From the NCBI GenBank assembly GCA_000531095.1, contig HG799469.1, positions 93,544 through 149,189 on the forward strand: a stretch of DNA of 55,646 nt, read 5' to 3'. Source of the DNA: Gemmata massiliana (GTDB lineage: Bacteria; Planctomycetota; Planctomycetia; Gemmatales; Gemmataceae). Below the pieces are notes generated by a model. The model had not been told where the DNA came from, did no database searches, and saw only the letters and a program-made list of their open reading frames with translations. Positions 8,944 to 17,269 of this stretch are shown piece after piece. A program made the translations under genes and the position numbers. How positions within the stretch are numbered: the stretch's first letter is position 1; each line of letters opens with the position of its first letter.

Positions 8944-10065
8944 TCAGACCGCGGCCAGGAACCGGTCGAGTTCGCCTTCGGTGTTGTAAGCGTGGGGGCT
9001 GACCCGGACGCGCCCGGCGCGGCTGTTCACCGCGATCCCGGCGGCGCGGCACCGGCTTAATACTTCATCGGAGGGGAGCGTCGGGTGCGTGAGGGACACG
9101 ATACCGGATTTCTCGTTTTCTTCGCGCGAACTGAACACGGTCCAACCGAGGGCCGTCGCCCGGTCGCACAGGTAGTCCGTTAGCTCGATCACGCGGCGTT
9201 GTACGTTCTCCGTGCCCGCGTTGAGGAGCAACTCCAGGCTCGCGCCGAACGCGGTGATTCCGGGCATGTTGTACGCACCCCCCTCCCAGCGCCCCGCGTG
9301 CGGTTTCAGCCGGAAGTCGATCGTGGTGAACGCCCACGGGTTCACCACACTGTTCGCTCCCACCCCGATGGGGTGCAGGCGCTCGACCCACTCGCGGCGC
9401 ACGAACCCGATGCCCGCCCCTTCGGGGCCGAGGAGCCACTTGTGGCCGTCCGCGGCGAGCGCATCAATGGGCGTCCTTTGCACATCAATCGGGAACACGC
9501 CAAGTGCCTGAATCGCGTCCACAAAGAAGAAAACGTCGCGCTCGCGGCACAGGGCGCCGAGGGCATCGAGATCCTGTCGGAACCCGCTGGCGAACTCGAC
9601 CGCGGACACCGTGAGCACGCGGGTGCGGTCGTTCATCGCCGCCCGAACGTCGTCGATCGCGATGCGGTTCCCGCGACTCGGGACCACACGTACTTCAACT
9701 CCGCGGTGCGCAAGATTCATCCACGGGTACTGGTTCGACGGGTACTCTTCGGCTGCGAGCACCACGTTGTCGCCCGGGTTCCACGGGAATCCTTCGGCAA
9801 CGACACCGATGCCGTGCGTCGTGTTCGGCACAAAATACACGTCGTCCATGTGCGGCGCGTTGATGAGTCGGGCGGCGAGCCCGCGAACGTGCGTGAGGCG
9901 GTGGAACCACTCGCGGTACGCGGTGATGCCGTTGGCCGCGAGGCTCCGGGCGTAGTCGTGTAGGGCCGCGACCGCCGGAGCGGGCAGCGGCGCGACCGCG
10001 GCGTGGTCGAGGAACGCCCAGGTATTTGCGACGGGGAACTGCGCGCGGAACGCGGACCAATCCAT
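8944..10065 (-). CDS. Class V aminotransferase (PLP enzyme)
   Basis: The 373-residue protein shows the fold type I class V pattern. Early in the protein are NTTHGIGVVAEGFPW and AAEEYPSNQYPWMNL. The substrate-side segment VEFASGFRQDLDALG precedes FFFVDAIQALGV (the Asp that pairs with the PLP pyridine). ADGHKWLLGPEGAGI then carries the PLP-binding lysine. This layout is shared by cysteine desulfurases, isopenicillin-N-epimerase-like and kynureninase-like enzymes. The catalytic Cys loop of true SufS/IscS enzymes is not evident, so the reaction is left open. GAGGG precedes ATG 10065. It is the upstream gene of a likely pair with coaD, though no functional link is obvious. Confidence 0.85.
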   Translation of the reverse strand: MDWSAFRAQFPVANTWAFLDHAAVAPLPAPAVAALHDYARSLAANGITAYREWFHRLTHVRGLAARLINAPHMDDVYFVPNTTHGIGVVAEGFPWNPGDNVVLAAEEYPSNQYPWMNLAHRGVEVRVVPSRGNRIAIDDVRAAMNDRTRVLTVSAVEFASGFRQDLDALGALCRERDVFFFVDAIQALGVFPIDVQRTPIDALAADGHKWLLGPEGAGIGFVRREWVERLHPIGVGANSVVNPWAFTTIDFRLKPHAGRWEGGAYNMPGITAFGASLELLLNAGTENVQRRVIELTDYLCDRATALGWTVFSSREENEKSGIVSLTHPTLPSDEVLSRCRAAGIAVNSRAGRVRVSPHAYNTEGELDRFLAAV

Positions 10066-10089
10066 ATTAAACCCTCACTCGCGCGGCGA

Positions 10090-10118
10090 TTGTGGCTCAC
10101 GCGCCTCGTGCATACAAT
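10090..10118 (+). promoter_or_regulatory. Predicted sigma-70-type promoter
   Basis: TTGTGG (10090-10095) and TACAAT (10113-10118) are separated by 17 bases and lie about 48 bases upstream of the M50 protease start. The spacing is ideal and the -10 element differs from TATAAT by one base. It sits between two divergent genes. Confidence 0.5.
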
Positions 10119-10165
10119 ACGAAGCTGTTACGTTTACGGGCCGATTTCTTTACGGGGGACGCACC

Positions 10166-10942
10166 GTGCTGGTGGAACCGGAACGAACAGCATACGACCT
10201 CCGGTTCCGCGTGCTGCGGTTCCCGGTGCGGGTCCACCCGTTCTTTTGGCTCGGCACCGCCCTCATGGGGTCGCGGTTGCTCGACATCGGACCCGAGTTC
10301 TTGCTCACCTGGGTCGCGGTCGTGTTCGTATCGATCCTGGTTCACGAGTTGGGCCACGCAATCGCGTTCCGCCTATTCGGTACGGACGCCGAAATCGTGT
10401 TGTATGCGTTCGGCGGGCTGGCGATCCCGTGGGCAACCGTATCCGGGCGCTGGCGCCGGATCATCGTTTCATTGGCCGGACCGTTTGCCGGGTTCTTACT
10501 GTGTGGATTGGTGTACGGATCGAATCAGGCTTTCGAGTGGGCGGGGCCGCGCTCGTCGCTCGTCGTACTGTACGCATACGGCAGTTTGATCTTCGTGAAC
10601 CTGATTTGGGGATTTGTGAACCTGCTCCCGGTGTTCCCGCTCGACGGCGGGCAGGTGAGCCGGGAACTGTGCATCAAGTTCTGGGGCCGGCGCGGGCAAC
10701 GGATCTCGTTGCAGATCTCCTTTGGTTGTGCGCTGCTCCTCGTGGCGTACTCCATCTTCTGTGTCATGGACCAGCGCGGCGCGGGTGCGGGGTTCACGGA
10801 TCAGTTGCCGTCCTGGGTGCCTACCGGGACCGTCTACACGGCGATTCTCTTCGGTGTGCTCGCGTACCAGAGCTATCAACTTCTGCAACGAATCGAATGG
10901 ACCGACACCCACTGGGACGATCGGGTTCCGTGGGAGCGATAG
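10166..10942 (+). CDS. Site-2-type M50 membrane metalloprotease
   Basis: The 258-residue product has about six hydrophobic segments. LVHELGHAIAFRLFG at about residues 56-70 has the zinc-binding HExxH in a membrane helix. NLLPVFPLDGGQVSREL at about 154-170 is the second M50 motif (N-P-x-PLDGG type) that supplies the third zinc ligand. This is the short M50 form without PDZ or CBS domains. Such enzymes cleave substrates within the bilayer, often anti-sigma factors, but no such partner is visible nearby. The start is GTG at 10166, preceded by the strong Shine-Dalgarno run GGGGGA; longer frames upstream lack this. Confidence 0.85.
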   Translation: MLVEPERTAYDLRFRVLRFPVRVHPFFWLGTALMGSRLLDIGPEFLLTWVAVVFVSILVHELGHAIAFRLFGTDAEIVLYAFGGLAIPWATVSGRWRRIIVSLAGPFAGFLLCGLVYGSNQAFEWAGPRSSLVVLYAYGSLIFVNLIWGFVNLLPVFPLDGGQVSRELCIKFWGRRGQRISLQISFGCALLLVAYSIFCVMDQRGAGAGFTDQLPSWVPTGTVYTAILFGVLAYQSYQLLQRIEWTDTHWDDRVPWER

Positions 10943-10979
10943 GGAAGGGCGGTGGGTTTGTTTTGGCGCCCTCTGTTGT

Positions 10980-12185
10980 TCACCCCGAGAGGCGCTTCAA
11001 GCGGTCGATGAGTTCGTGGTCTGCGGCGGCGGACCACGCGAATTCCGGCGGCGGGATGAAGCCGCCCTCGCCCGTGAGTCGCGCCGCGGGGACCGGGCGG
11101 AGCGACGCCGAACCGAGTAATCGTCCGTTTAATCGCAACTCGAAGCCGCTGACCCCCGCAAGCTCACCCACATCGAACACAGCGGGAACAAATACCGTCG
11201 GGCCGTCGGTCACGATCGTGTCCGCTTCGCGCCGCGTGGCGGGATCGGGCGCTCCGTCGATGACCCCCGTGACCTCGAACCGGCACAGCGCCGCCGCGCC
11301 CGGTTCGCTCGCACTCAGCACGAAACACGGTCCTACGTGGGCCGCGTCGGTCAGTGCCGGAGGGAGCTTCGAGGTGCGAACGGTGCCGTTTGCGTCCAGA
11401 ATCGCGAACCGCGTTTCGAGCACGCGCACGCCGTCCGCGAACCGGTCCGCCGAGAACACGTGAACGCGCTGAGCCGTTAACGCGCGCGTCCCCGCGATCC
11501 ACGTCACCCACCACGCCCCGATCGGGGGCGGCATCTCGGGACACACGGCCGTGACCACCGCTTCCGTTCGCGCGAGTTGTGCCGCACCCAACGAGACGGG
11601 CGCAACGAGGTCGTGCCCGGTGAGCGAGTTGTGAAAGACGACCCGCAGCCCGAGTTCGGCGAGCGGAACGAGGGCCGTGGGGCAGCGCAACACGGCCGTC
11701 GCCAACAGCCCGTCGCAGCGCTCGGGGACGAACGCGGTCGCCGCGACCGTTCCGGCGCCGAACCGTACCGCGACGGTCGCGTTCGTGAGGCTCAGACTCG
11801 TAAGGAACCGGTCCGGCGTAAGAACTTCAATCGGAACCGTCGCGAGGACGCGGCCGTTCCACAGCAGATCTCCGTGGACCGTGCCCGACGGCACCGGGAA
11901 CCGGAACGAGACGCGGAACCGCTCGTCCGCGTCGGGTTTGAGTGCGTCGGCGGGGAACGTGGCGGTCGGGAGCCGGAGCGAGAAGTCCGTTTTGCGCCGG
12001 GCGGGGTACGGGAACCGGAACTGCACGTCGAGAACGGCCGCGTCCGCGGTCCACGGCACGGGCGCGGCCCAGCGCGTGGCCCCTGCGCGCTCGTAGCCGA
12101 CGAACGCGGCGACCGCGCGCGGGCGCGTGCGGCGGAACAGGTTATCGCGCGCCCAAACGAGCCAGCGCGTCGTCCAGTGCGGCAT
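10980..12185 (-). CDS. Unrecognised beta-rich protein, last gene of E2/E1-like operon
   Basis: The 401-residue product matches no family I know. The sequence alternates hydrophobic and polar residues in a way that suggests several Ig-like or similar beta-sandwich modules: about 45-125, 130-225 and 230-330, with a C-terminal domain ending in AADHELIDRLKRLSG. There is no signal peptide, membrane segment or zinc motif. It begins with an amphipathic basic stretch (TTRWLVWARDNLFRRTRPR). Its ATG at 12185 overlaps the end of the E1-like tail by 44 bases, which implies translational coupling with the conjugation genes. It could be a substrate, a ligase-like specificity factor or an unrelated passenger. 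A later start is possible. Confidence 0.6.
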   Translation of the reverse strand: MPHWTTRWLVWARDNLFRRTRPRAVAAFVGYERAGATRWAAPVPWTADAAVLDVQFRFPYPARRKTDFSLRLPTATFPADALKPDADERFRVSFRFPVPSGTVHGDLLWNGRVLATVPIEVLTPDRFLTSLSLTNATVAVRFGAGTVAATAFVPERCDGLLATAVLRCPTALVPLAELGLRVVFHNSLTGHDLVAPVSLGAAQLARTEAVVTAVCPEMPPPIGAWWVTWIAGTRALTAQRVHVFSADRFADGVRVLETRFAILDANGTVRTSKLPPALTDAAHVGPCFVLSASEPGAAALCRFEVTGVIDGAPDPATRREADTIVTDGPTVFVPAVFDVGELAGVSGFELRLNGRLLGSASLRPVPAARLTGEGGFIPPPEFAWSAAADHELIDRLKRLSG

Positions 12186-13132
12186 CGAGTTGGTTCCCGG
12201 TCGGTGCGGGAGCGGATTCCCCGCAAGTCAGGCACGTGGGCGCACGCGGAATCCGCAGCCGGTGCGCGCGGAACGCGGTATCGAACACGCCCGGCACCAC
12301 TTGAAGTGAGAAGAGGATGCTCAGGGCGGAATCGGTGGCGGAAGAACCTACCCCCCCGTCCCCAAGGGGAGAGGGGCTTAAAGCAGAAGATGGTTCTGTT
12401 CCCCATTCCTTAATCGGTGGCGGAAGACTACCCCCGTCCCCACGGGAGAGGGCGTAAGACAGAAGATGGTTCTGTTCCCCTTCCCTTCTTAGGGAAGGGG
12501 GTTAGGGGGTTAGGTCGCCTTTCCCCCAGCATCTCCAGTGTCACCAGTGCGTGCATTCCTGCGATCACGGCGATGCTCGCCTTGCTCGCGGGTATGGTAG
12601 CTTCGGGTTGTGCAGCGGTCGGGTTGCTGTAGTCCGGGGGCGGGCCGCTCGGTTGCTCGGTCACTTCGCGCTTGAGATGGCTCGCGACACACCCGTAGCA
12701 CGCCGCACCCGGCGCGAAGCGGTGGACCCACCCGCCGATGCCGCCGCTCAGTACCTCGCCGAGTGTCCACGGCTTCCCCGCGGCGCGCATGAGCGCATCG
12801 AACGCGAACTTGGCGGCTTCGTTGTCCGCTGCACACACGCCCAGATCGCACTCCGCCGCGATTCGCGCGAACTCGGCCTGGCGTGCGGGATCGGTGATGT
12901 CCTCCACGCGCGCGTCAAACGCGACGTCGGGACGGATCGCGCGAATCCACTCTTCTGCGAGTTCGCCTTTGAGACGCCCTACGGATGAGAGCGGGAACAG
13001 GTGACGGTAAACGTTGTGCGGAGCGTAGACGTCCGGTTCGACGAGAGTAATGCGGGTGATGCGCGAATCGCGGGCGAGGAGATCGAGCACGGCCATTCCG
13101 CCGCTGCCCGCGCCGACTTGAAACAGGTGCAT
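12142..13132 (-). pseudogene. ThiF/E1-like adenylyltransferase, interrupted by repeat
   Basis: From ATG 13132 the frame gives VGAGSGGMAVLDLLA (nucleotide loop at residues 6-13), VEPDVYAPHNVYRHLFP (the E1-type D-x-V-...-N-x-x-R motif), a lysine at about 55, CAADNEAAKFAFDAL, and CYGC at 145-148, the first half of a zinc knuckle. After VTLEMLGE (about residue 204) the reading runs into low-complexity repeat sequence and stops at 12428. In another frame, from about 12333 to the TAA at 12142-12144, the missing end appears: SALSILFSLQVVPGVFD, then PRAPTCLTCG, which is the second zinc CxxC. The parts are from one gene separated by the repeat at 12330-12514 plus a frame change. E1-like proteins activate a ubiquitin-like C-terminus with ATP. 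A single-base shift inside the repeat would restore one long frame, so real loss of function is not certain. Confidence 0.8.
12330..12514. repeat. Tandem and inverted C-rich repeat inside E1-like gene
   Basis: Two imperfect direct copies of about 80 bases (12330-12411 and 12412-12487) both begin with AATCGGTGGCGGAAGA and share CAGAAGATGGTTCTGTTCCCC. A third block, 12478-12514, is an inverted C-run/G-run hairpin ending in the plus-strand sequence GGTTAGGGGGTTAGG. The same kind of hairpin occurs at 5766-5803. The insertion separates the two zinc-knuckle halves of the E1-like protein. Confidence 0.75.
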
Positions 13133-13180
13133 GGGCTCACGCCGGGAACCGAGAACTGTGGCGAAACCTTTAACGCGAAA

Positions 13181-13606
13181 TTACTTGGCCTCGGGCAACG
13201 GCCACTCGCCGGTTTCGTGCCAGAGTTCGTAGCAGAGCAGCCAGCGCCACGCCGCGACGACCGCGAACACGCAGGTGAACTGGCTCGCGTCCCAGCGGCT
13301 CGACGCGCGCGTGGATCCCTGGCGCCACAAGCAGATCGTCTGCCCTTCGAGCAGGTGCGGGCAGTGCTTTAGTGGGGTCATCACCCGCGTTTCGGGCGCC
13401 ATGATCGGGTAACTGGAGAGCAACCGCGTTTCGAGCCGGTAGACGTTGTGGCACGGTTTCAGGCAATACGAGAGCGTCAGCCCCCCGCCGACCCGCGCTA
13501 CCGCGATGCGGTAGTCCGGATCTCGGTCGGCGTTGTAGCGCTCGATGGCCGGTACCTCGACGGACAGGAGCCGTCGCTTGCCGGGTTCGGTGTCGAGAAG
13601 GCCCAT
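13181..13606 (-). CDS. Prokaryotic E2-like (UBC-fold) conjugating protein
   Basis: The 141-residue product has the hallmarks of bacterial E2-like proteins. SYPIMAPE at residues 65-72 corresponds to the YP-x-x-P turn of UBC folds. HCPHLLEGQTICLWRQG follows, with His81 and the predicted catalytic Cys92 in the ICL context. A C-terminal helix pair contains a Trp-rich segment ending YELWHETGEWPLPEA, a pattern I associate with E2s encoded next to ThiF/JAB genes. It would accept an activated ubiquitin-like protein from the E1-like partner encoded 48 bases downstream. No JAB deubiquitinase or clear ubiquitin-like gene is visible nearby. The start at ATG 13606 gives the whole UBC core. Identification rests on motif pattern, not on a search. 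Confidence 0.75.
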   Translation of the reverse strand: MGLLDTEPGKRRLLSVEVPAIERYNADRDPDYRIAVARVGGGLTLSYCLKPCHNVYRLETRLLSSYPIMAPETRVMTPLKHCPHLLEGQTICLWRQGSTRASSRWDASQFTCVFAVVAAWRWLLCYELWHETGEWPLPEAK

Positions 13607-13696
13607 TGGTAGAGTGAGGCGCGCGAGATCGGCGCGAACGAATCAGGAGTCGCGGCGCGGCCGGACCCTATGCGCCCCACGCAAGACCCCTTGCAC

Positions 13697-13879
13697 TCAA
13701 TAGTGGACCGGGACCGATTTCACGGCGGCGATCACTTGTTCGTCGGGCACGTCTTCGGCGGTACCGGCGAAGCCGGTGTCTTTCGGATCGATGAGCAGCG
13801 CGACGCCACGATCCGCGTGGCCGCGCAGGGCCGTGAGGAGCTGGCGGCGCTCCGCTTCGGCGAGGGGTCGAAAGTCCAT
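13697..13879 (-). CDS. Small 60-residue protein upstream of E2-like gene
   Basis: From ATG 13879 the frame gives a 60-residue acidic/helical protein beginning MDFRPLAEAERRQLLTALRG and ending SVPVHY. It does not end in the di-glycine expected of a ubiquitin-like modifier, and I cannot assign a fold. The frame stays open upstream to about 14020, but that part is Pro/Arg-rich and less gene-like. Its stop lies 90 bases before the E2-like start on the same strand, so it may be the first gene of that operon. Low confidence that it is translated. Confidence 0.4.
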   Translation of the reverse strand: MDFRPLAEAERRQLLTALRGHADRGVALLIDPKDTGFAGTAEDVPDEQVIAAVKSVPVHY

Positions 13880-14199
13880 AGCTCGGTCCTCAAAACGGAC
13901 AGAAAAAAGGGCGACGGGTTCTGGGCCGTCGATCGGGCCGGGCGCGTGAAGGCGCCCGAAAGTGCGTCGTAGTGAGGGGCCGTGCGGCGGTTGAGTGGGG
14001 CCGCGCGGCGCGGTTGTCAAAGCGGCCGTCGTCGGAAAGGCGGCGGTCGGATGCCGTGTTCGGCTCGGACCCGGACACGGCGATATTGAAGAGGCCGGTC
14101 CTGGCGTTTGGATCGGTCGTTGGTTACACCAACATCACCATAATACCCGCGCCCGCGGGCCGCACAAGAAGAACTGTAAACTCAACGGCCGGAAAACGC

Positions 14200-14967
14200 A
14201 TGCCCGCGGACCTCGTGACGATTTCATTACCCGGCGGCGCGCACCTCACCGGTACCTACAGCGCCGGAACCGAGCGCCCGGAGTTCGCCGTGTTGTGGGT
14301 TCACGGGTTCGGGAGCCACCGCGGGGGCGAGAAGGCGGAATCGCTGCGTGCGGAGTGCGCGCGGCGCGGGTGGACGTTTGCCGCGTTCGATTTCCGCGGT
14401 CACGGTGCGTCGAGCGGGAGCATGTACGATTTACGTGCGAGCGGGTTGCTCGAAGACCTGACGGCTGTGTGCGACTGGCTCGGGGAACGCGGGCACGTGC
14501 GGCTGGGGCTGGTCGGCTCCAGCATGGGCGGGTTCGCGTCCGCGTGGTTCGCGAAGGCGAATCCGGAGCGCGTGGTGGGGTGCGTGTTCCTCGCGCCCGC
14601 GTTCGTTTTTTTGGACCGCCGGTGGAACAATCTGACCCCTGAAGAACAGATCGCGTGGGCACGCACCGGTCGGCGCCTCGTCCAAAACGAGTGGGTGAGC
14701 GTCGAAATCGGCATCGGGTTGGTCGAAGAACGCGCCCGGTTCCGGCCCGAGGAGCTGGTCAGCGGGTGGCGCACGCCTTCACTGCTCTTTCACGGCCTCG
14801 CTGATGACGTCGTTCCCGATAGCGATAGTCTGTTCTTCGCGCGCCGCGTCGAGTACCCTCATGTAGAACTGCGTCTATTGAAGGACGGTGACCACCGGCT
14901 GACCGCGTATAAAGACGCGATCGCGGGCGCCGCCGGTACGTTCTTCGCGAACCTCGTTGGAACCTGA
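14200..14967 (+). CDS. Alpha/beta hydrolase
   Basis: From ATG 14200 the product is 255 residues. The order of motifs fits the fold: VLWVHGFGSHRGGEKAE (oxyanion-side HG), FDFRGHGASSG, then LVGSSMGGFASAW with the nucleophile elbow G-S-S-M-G (Ser near residue 106). FHGLADDVVPDSDS follows with the acid residue, and LKDGDHRL with the catalytic His. It resembles the serine aminopeptidase/monoglyceride lipase-like branch; the substrate is unknown. The longer frame from 13972 has a repetitive Arg-rich start and is rejected. It is cytoplasmic, as no signal peptide is present. The next gene begins 23 bases downstream. Confidence 0.85.
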   Translation: MPADLVTISLPGGAHLTGTYSAGTERPEFAVLWVHGFGSHRGGEKAESLRAECARRGWTFAAFDFRGHGASSGSMYDLRASGLLEDLTAVCDWLGERGHVRLGLVGSSMGGFASAWFAKANPERVVGCVFLAPAFVFLDRRWNNLTPEEQIAWARTGRRLVQNEWVSVEIGIGLVEERARFRPEELVSGWRTPSLLFHGLADDVVPDSDSLFFARRVEYPHVELRLLKDGDHRLTAYKDAIAGAAGTFFANLVGT

Positions 14968-14990
14968 TTCCCCTCCCCGGAGACCTTCTC

Positions 14991-16319
14991 TTGCGTTTCT
15001 TCACCCTCGCCCTCGCAGCGCTCGTGGCGCTGCCGGCCCTGGCCCGTTCCGCCCCGGAAGCTCCCCCCGCTCTGCCGACCGAACTGGTGGATTACGTCAC
15101 CAAGAAGGACGATTCCTTCTCGTGGAAGCTCGCGGGCAAGCAGGAGACGGACAAGGGAACGATTTACGACATCGACCTCGTCTCGCAGACGTGGCACGAG
15201 ATCAAATGGGACCACAAGCTCCAGGTGATCGTGCCGAAGGGCGCGAAGCCGCAGGCGACGATGGTGCTGTGGAACCAGGGGGGCACGCCGAACCCCTCGT
15301 CCGGGCTCCTGGGGCTAGCGCTCGCGGAGCGGATCAAGGCGCCGATCGCGTTTCTGTACGGGGTGCCGAAGCAACCATTGTTCGACGGCAAGAGGGAAGA
15401 CACGCTCATCGCCGAGACGTTCGTCCGGTACCTCGAAACGAAGGACGGTTCGTGGCCACTGTTGTTCCCGATGGTGAAGAGCGTGGTGAGGGGGATGGAC
15501 GCGCTCCAGGCGTTCGCGAAAGAGGAGTGGAAGTTCGAGCTGAAGTCGTTCGTAATCACCGGCGCCTCGAAGCGCGGGTGGACCTCGTGGTTGACCGCGG
15601 CGACCGGTGACACGCGCGTGAAGGCCATCGCGCCGCTCGTGATCGACACGCTCAACATGCCGGTCCAAATGAAGAACCAGGTGGCCGCGTTCGGGAAGCC
15701 GAGCGAAATGATCCACGACTACACCGAGCGCAAACTGGTGCCGATCCCGGACACGGCCGACGGGAAGAAGCTGTGGCGGATGGTCGACCCGTGGGTGTAC
15801 CGCGACAAGATCACGGTACCCAAGATGATTCTCAACGGGGCGAACGACCCGTACTGGCCGCTCGACGCGCTCAACACGTACTGGGACGACCTGAAGGGCG
15901 ATAAATGGGTGCTGTACGTGCCCAACGCCGGCCACGACCTGCGCGAGATGGACAAGGAAGGCAAGAAGGAACTGCTCCCGGCTCGCGCGGTGAACACGCT
16001 CGCCGCGTTCGGTCACTGCCAGATCTTCGACAAGAAGATGCCCGCGATGTCCTGGGTGTGCGACGAAAAGGCAGGAGTGTGCCGCCTGGAAATAACTTCC
16101 GAGGCGAAGCCGACCGCGACCCGCGTGTGGACGGCGGAGTCCGACACGCGCGACTTCCGCAAGATGCGGTGGACCGAATCCCCCAGCGCGAAAACGCCTG
16201 TTACGGTTCACGCCCCGGAGAAGGGGTTCCGGGCGTTTTTCGCCGAAACCGAGTACGACCTCGACGGGCTGAAGTTCACCCTCTGCACGCAGCTCCGCAT
16301 TCTGGAAGCGAAGAAGTAA
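14991..16319 (+). CDS. PhoPQ-activated-pathogenicity-related family protein
   Basis: The 442-residue secreted protein starts at TTG 14991 with GGAGA ten bases upstream and a signal peptide (FTLALAALVALPALARS). It shows the features of the PqaA/AprA-type family: MVLWNQGGTPNPSSG, FAKEEWKFELKSFVITGASKRGWTSW, where the GASKRGW stretch is the nucleophile-like elbow of an alpha/beta hydrolase fold, and APLVIDTLNMPVQMKNQ. Near the end come GANDPYWPLDALNTYWDD and PNAGHDLR, which fit the acid and His positions. Biochemical function of the family is poorly known. Its stop overlaps the hpnC start (TAATG), so the two are translationally coupled. The 5' neighbour is also a hydrolase. Confidence 0.85.
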   Translation: MRFFTLALAALVALPALARSAPEAPPALPTELVDYVTKKDDSFSWKLAGKQETDKGTIYDIDLVSQTWHEIKWDHKLQVIVPKGAKPQATMVLWNQGGTPNPSSGLLGLALAERIKAPIAFLYGVPKQPLFDGKREDTLIAETFVRYLETKDGSWPLLFPMVKSVVRGMDALQAFAKEEWKFELKSFVITGASKRGWTSWLTAATGDTRVKAIAPLVIDTLNMPVQMKNQVAAFGKPSEMIHDYTERKLVPIPDTADGKKLWRMVDPWVYRDKITVPKMILNGANDPYWPLDALNTYWDDLKGDKWVLYVPNAGHDLREMDKEGKKELLPARAVNTLAAFGHCQIFDKKMPAMSWVCDEKAGVCRLEITSEAKPTATRVWTAESDTRDFRKMRWTESPSAKTPVTVHAPEKGFRAFFAETEYDLDGLKFTLCTQLRILEAKK

Positions 16320-17254
16320 TGAGTTGGGACTTCGCACGCGAGTTGGAGAAGTGGGGACCGTCTCGGATGAGCGGGGGGCTGGTGCCCCCCGTTTCGTTGA
16401 GTGACGCGCGGGCGTACTGTGCGTATGTCGCGAAGGCGCACTACGAGAACTTCACGGTCGTTTCGCTGCTCCTCCCGCGCCGGCTGATCCGGCACTTCCA
16501 CGCGGTCTACGCTTACTGCCGCTGGTCGGACGACCTCGCCGACGAAACCGGCGGCGGGCAGTACGCGCTCGACCTCATCGAGTGGTGGCGCGAGCAACTT
16601 CGTGAGTGCTATTCATCGGGTGAAGAGGCGCCCGCGCCGCGGCACCCCGTTATGGTCGCGCTGCGGGGGACGATTCAGCGATTCAACATTCCGCCGGAAC
16701 CGTTTCTCGACCTGCTCGTCGCGTTCGAGCAGGACCAGCGGGTGAAGCGGTACGACACCTTCGATCAGCTCCTCGGGTATTGCCGGAATTCGGCCAACCC
16801 GGTCGGGCGGTTGGTGCTGTACCTGTTCGAGTGCTTCGACGAGGAGCGCGCGGCGCTGTCGGACGAAGTGTGTATCGGGTTACAGATCGCGAACTTCTGG
16901 CAGGACGTGTCGCGCGATCTCGACATCGGGCGCGTCTACCTTCCCGCCGAAGATCGGCAGAAGTACGGCTACACCGACGCGGACCTGGATGCCCGCCGAT
17001 GTACGCCCGAGTTCCGCGCGCTCATGCGGTTTGAAGTCGACCGCGCGCGCGCGTATTTCGCACGCGGGGCCGCGCTGCTCCCGCTCTTGCCGCGCGAGGC
17101 GTGCGTGGACGTGGAACTGTTCATTCGCGGCGGCGAAGCGATTCTCGGCGCCATCGAGCGCTGCGACTATGACGTGTGGACCCAGCGCCCCGAAGTGACC
17201 AAGCTCGCGAAGATGAAACTGCTACTCGGTGCGGTGGCGAAGAAATTCCTGTAG
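16319..17254 (+). CDS. hpnC: Squalene/phytoene synthase family, HpnC-like
   Basis: The 311-residue protein carries the two aspartate-rich motifs of head-to-head prenyl synthases. The first is YCRWSDDLADETGG near residue 65. The second is IANFWQDVSRDLDIGRVYLP near 195, and between them is YCRNSANPVGRLVLYLFE. Length and the sequence around SANPVGRLVL fit HpnC, which in the HpnCDE route turns presqualene diphosphate into hydroxysqualene for hopanoid or squalene synthesis. No hpnD or hpnE is visible next to it. HpnD and phytoene synthases share the motifs, so the exact step is a family-level inference. ATG 16319 overlaps the preceding stop. Confidence 0.8.
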   Translation: MSWDFARELEKWGPSRMSGGLVPPVSLSDARAYCAYVAKAHYENFTVVSLLLPRRLIRHFHAVYAYCRWSDDLADETGGGQYALDLIEWWREQLRECYSSGEEAPAPRHPVMVALRGTIQRFNIPPEPFLDLLVAFEQDQRVKRYDTFDQLLGYCRNSANPVGRLVLYLFECFDEERAALSDEVCIGLQIANFWQDVSRDLDIGRVYLPAEDRQKYGYTDADLDARRCTPEFRALMRFEVDRARAYFARGAALLPLLPREACVDVELFIRGGEAILGAIERCDYDVWTQRPEVTKLAKMKLLLGAVAKKFL

Positions 17255-17269
17255 AGCGTGTCGGGCACT

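Noticed and set aside
13697..13879. Ubiquitin-like modifier in the E2/E1 operon
   Set aside because: The 60-residue product ends SVPVHY without a di-glycine and has no beta-grasp pattern I can see, so it is not called a modifier.
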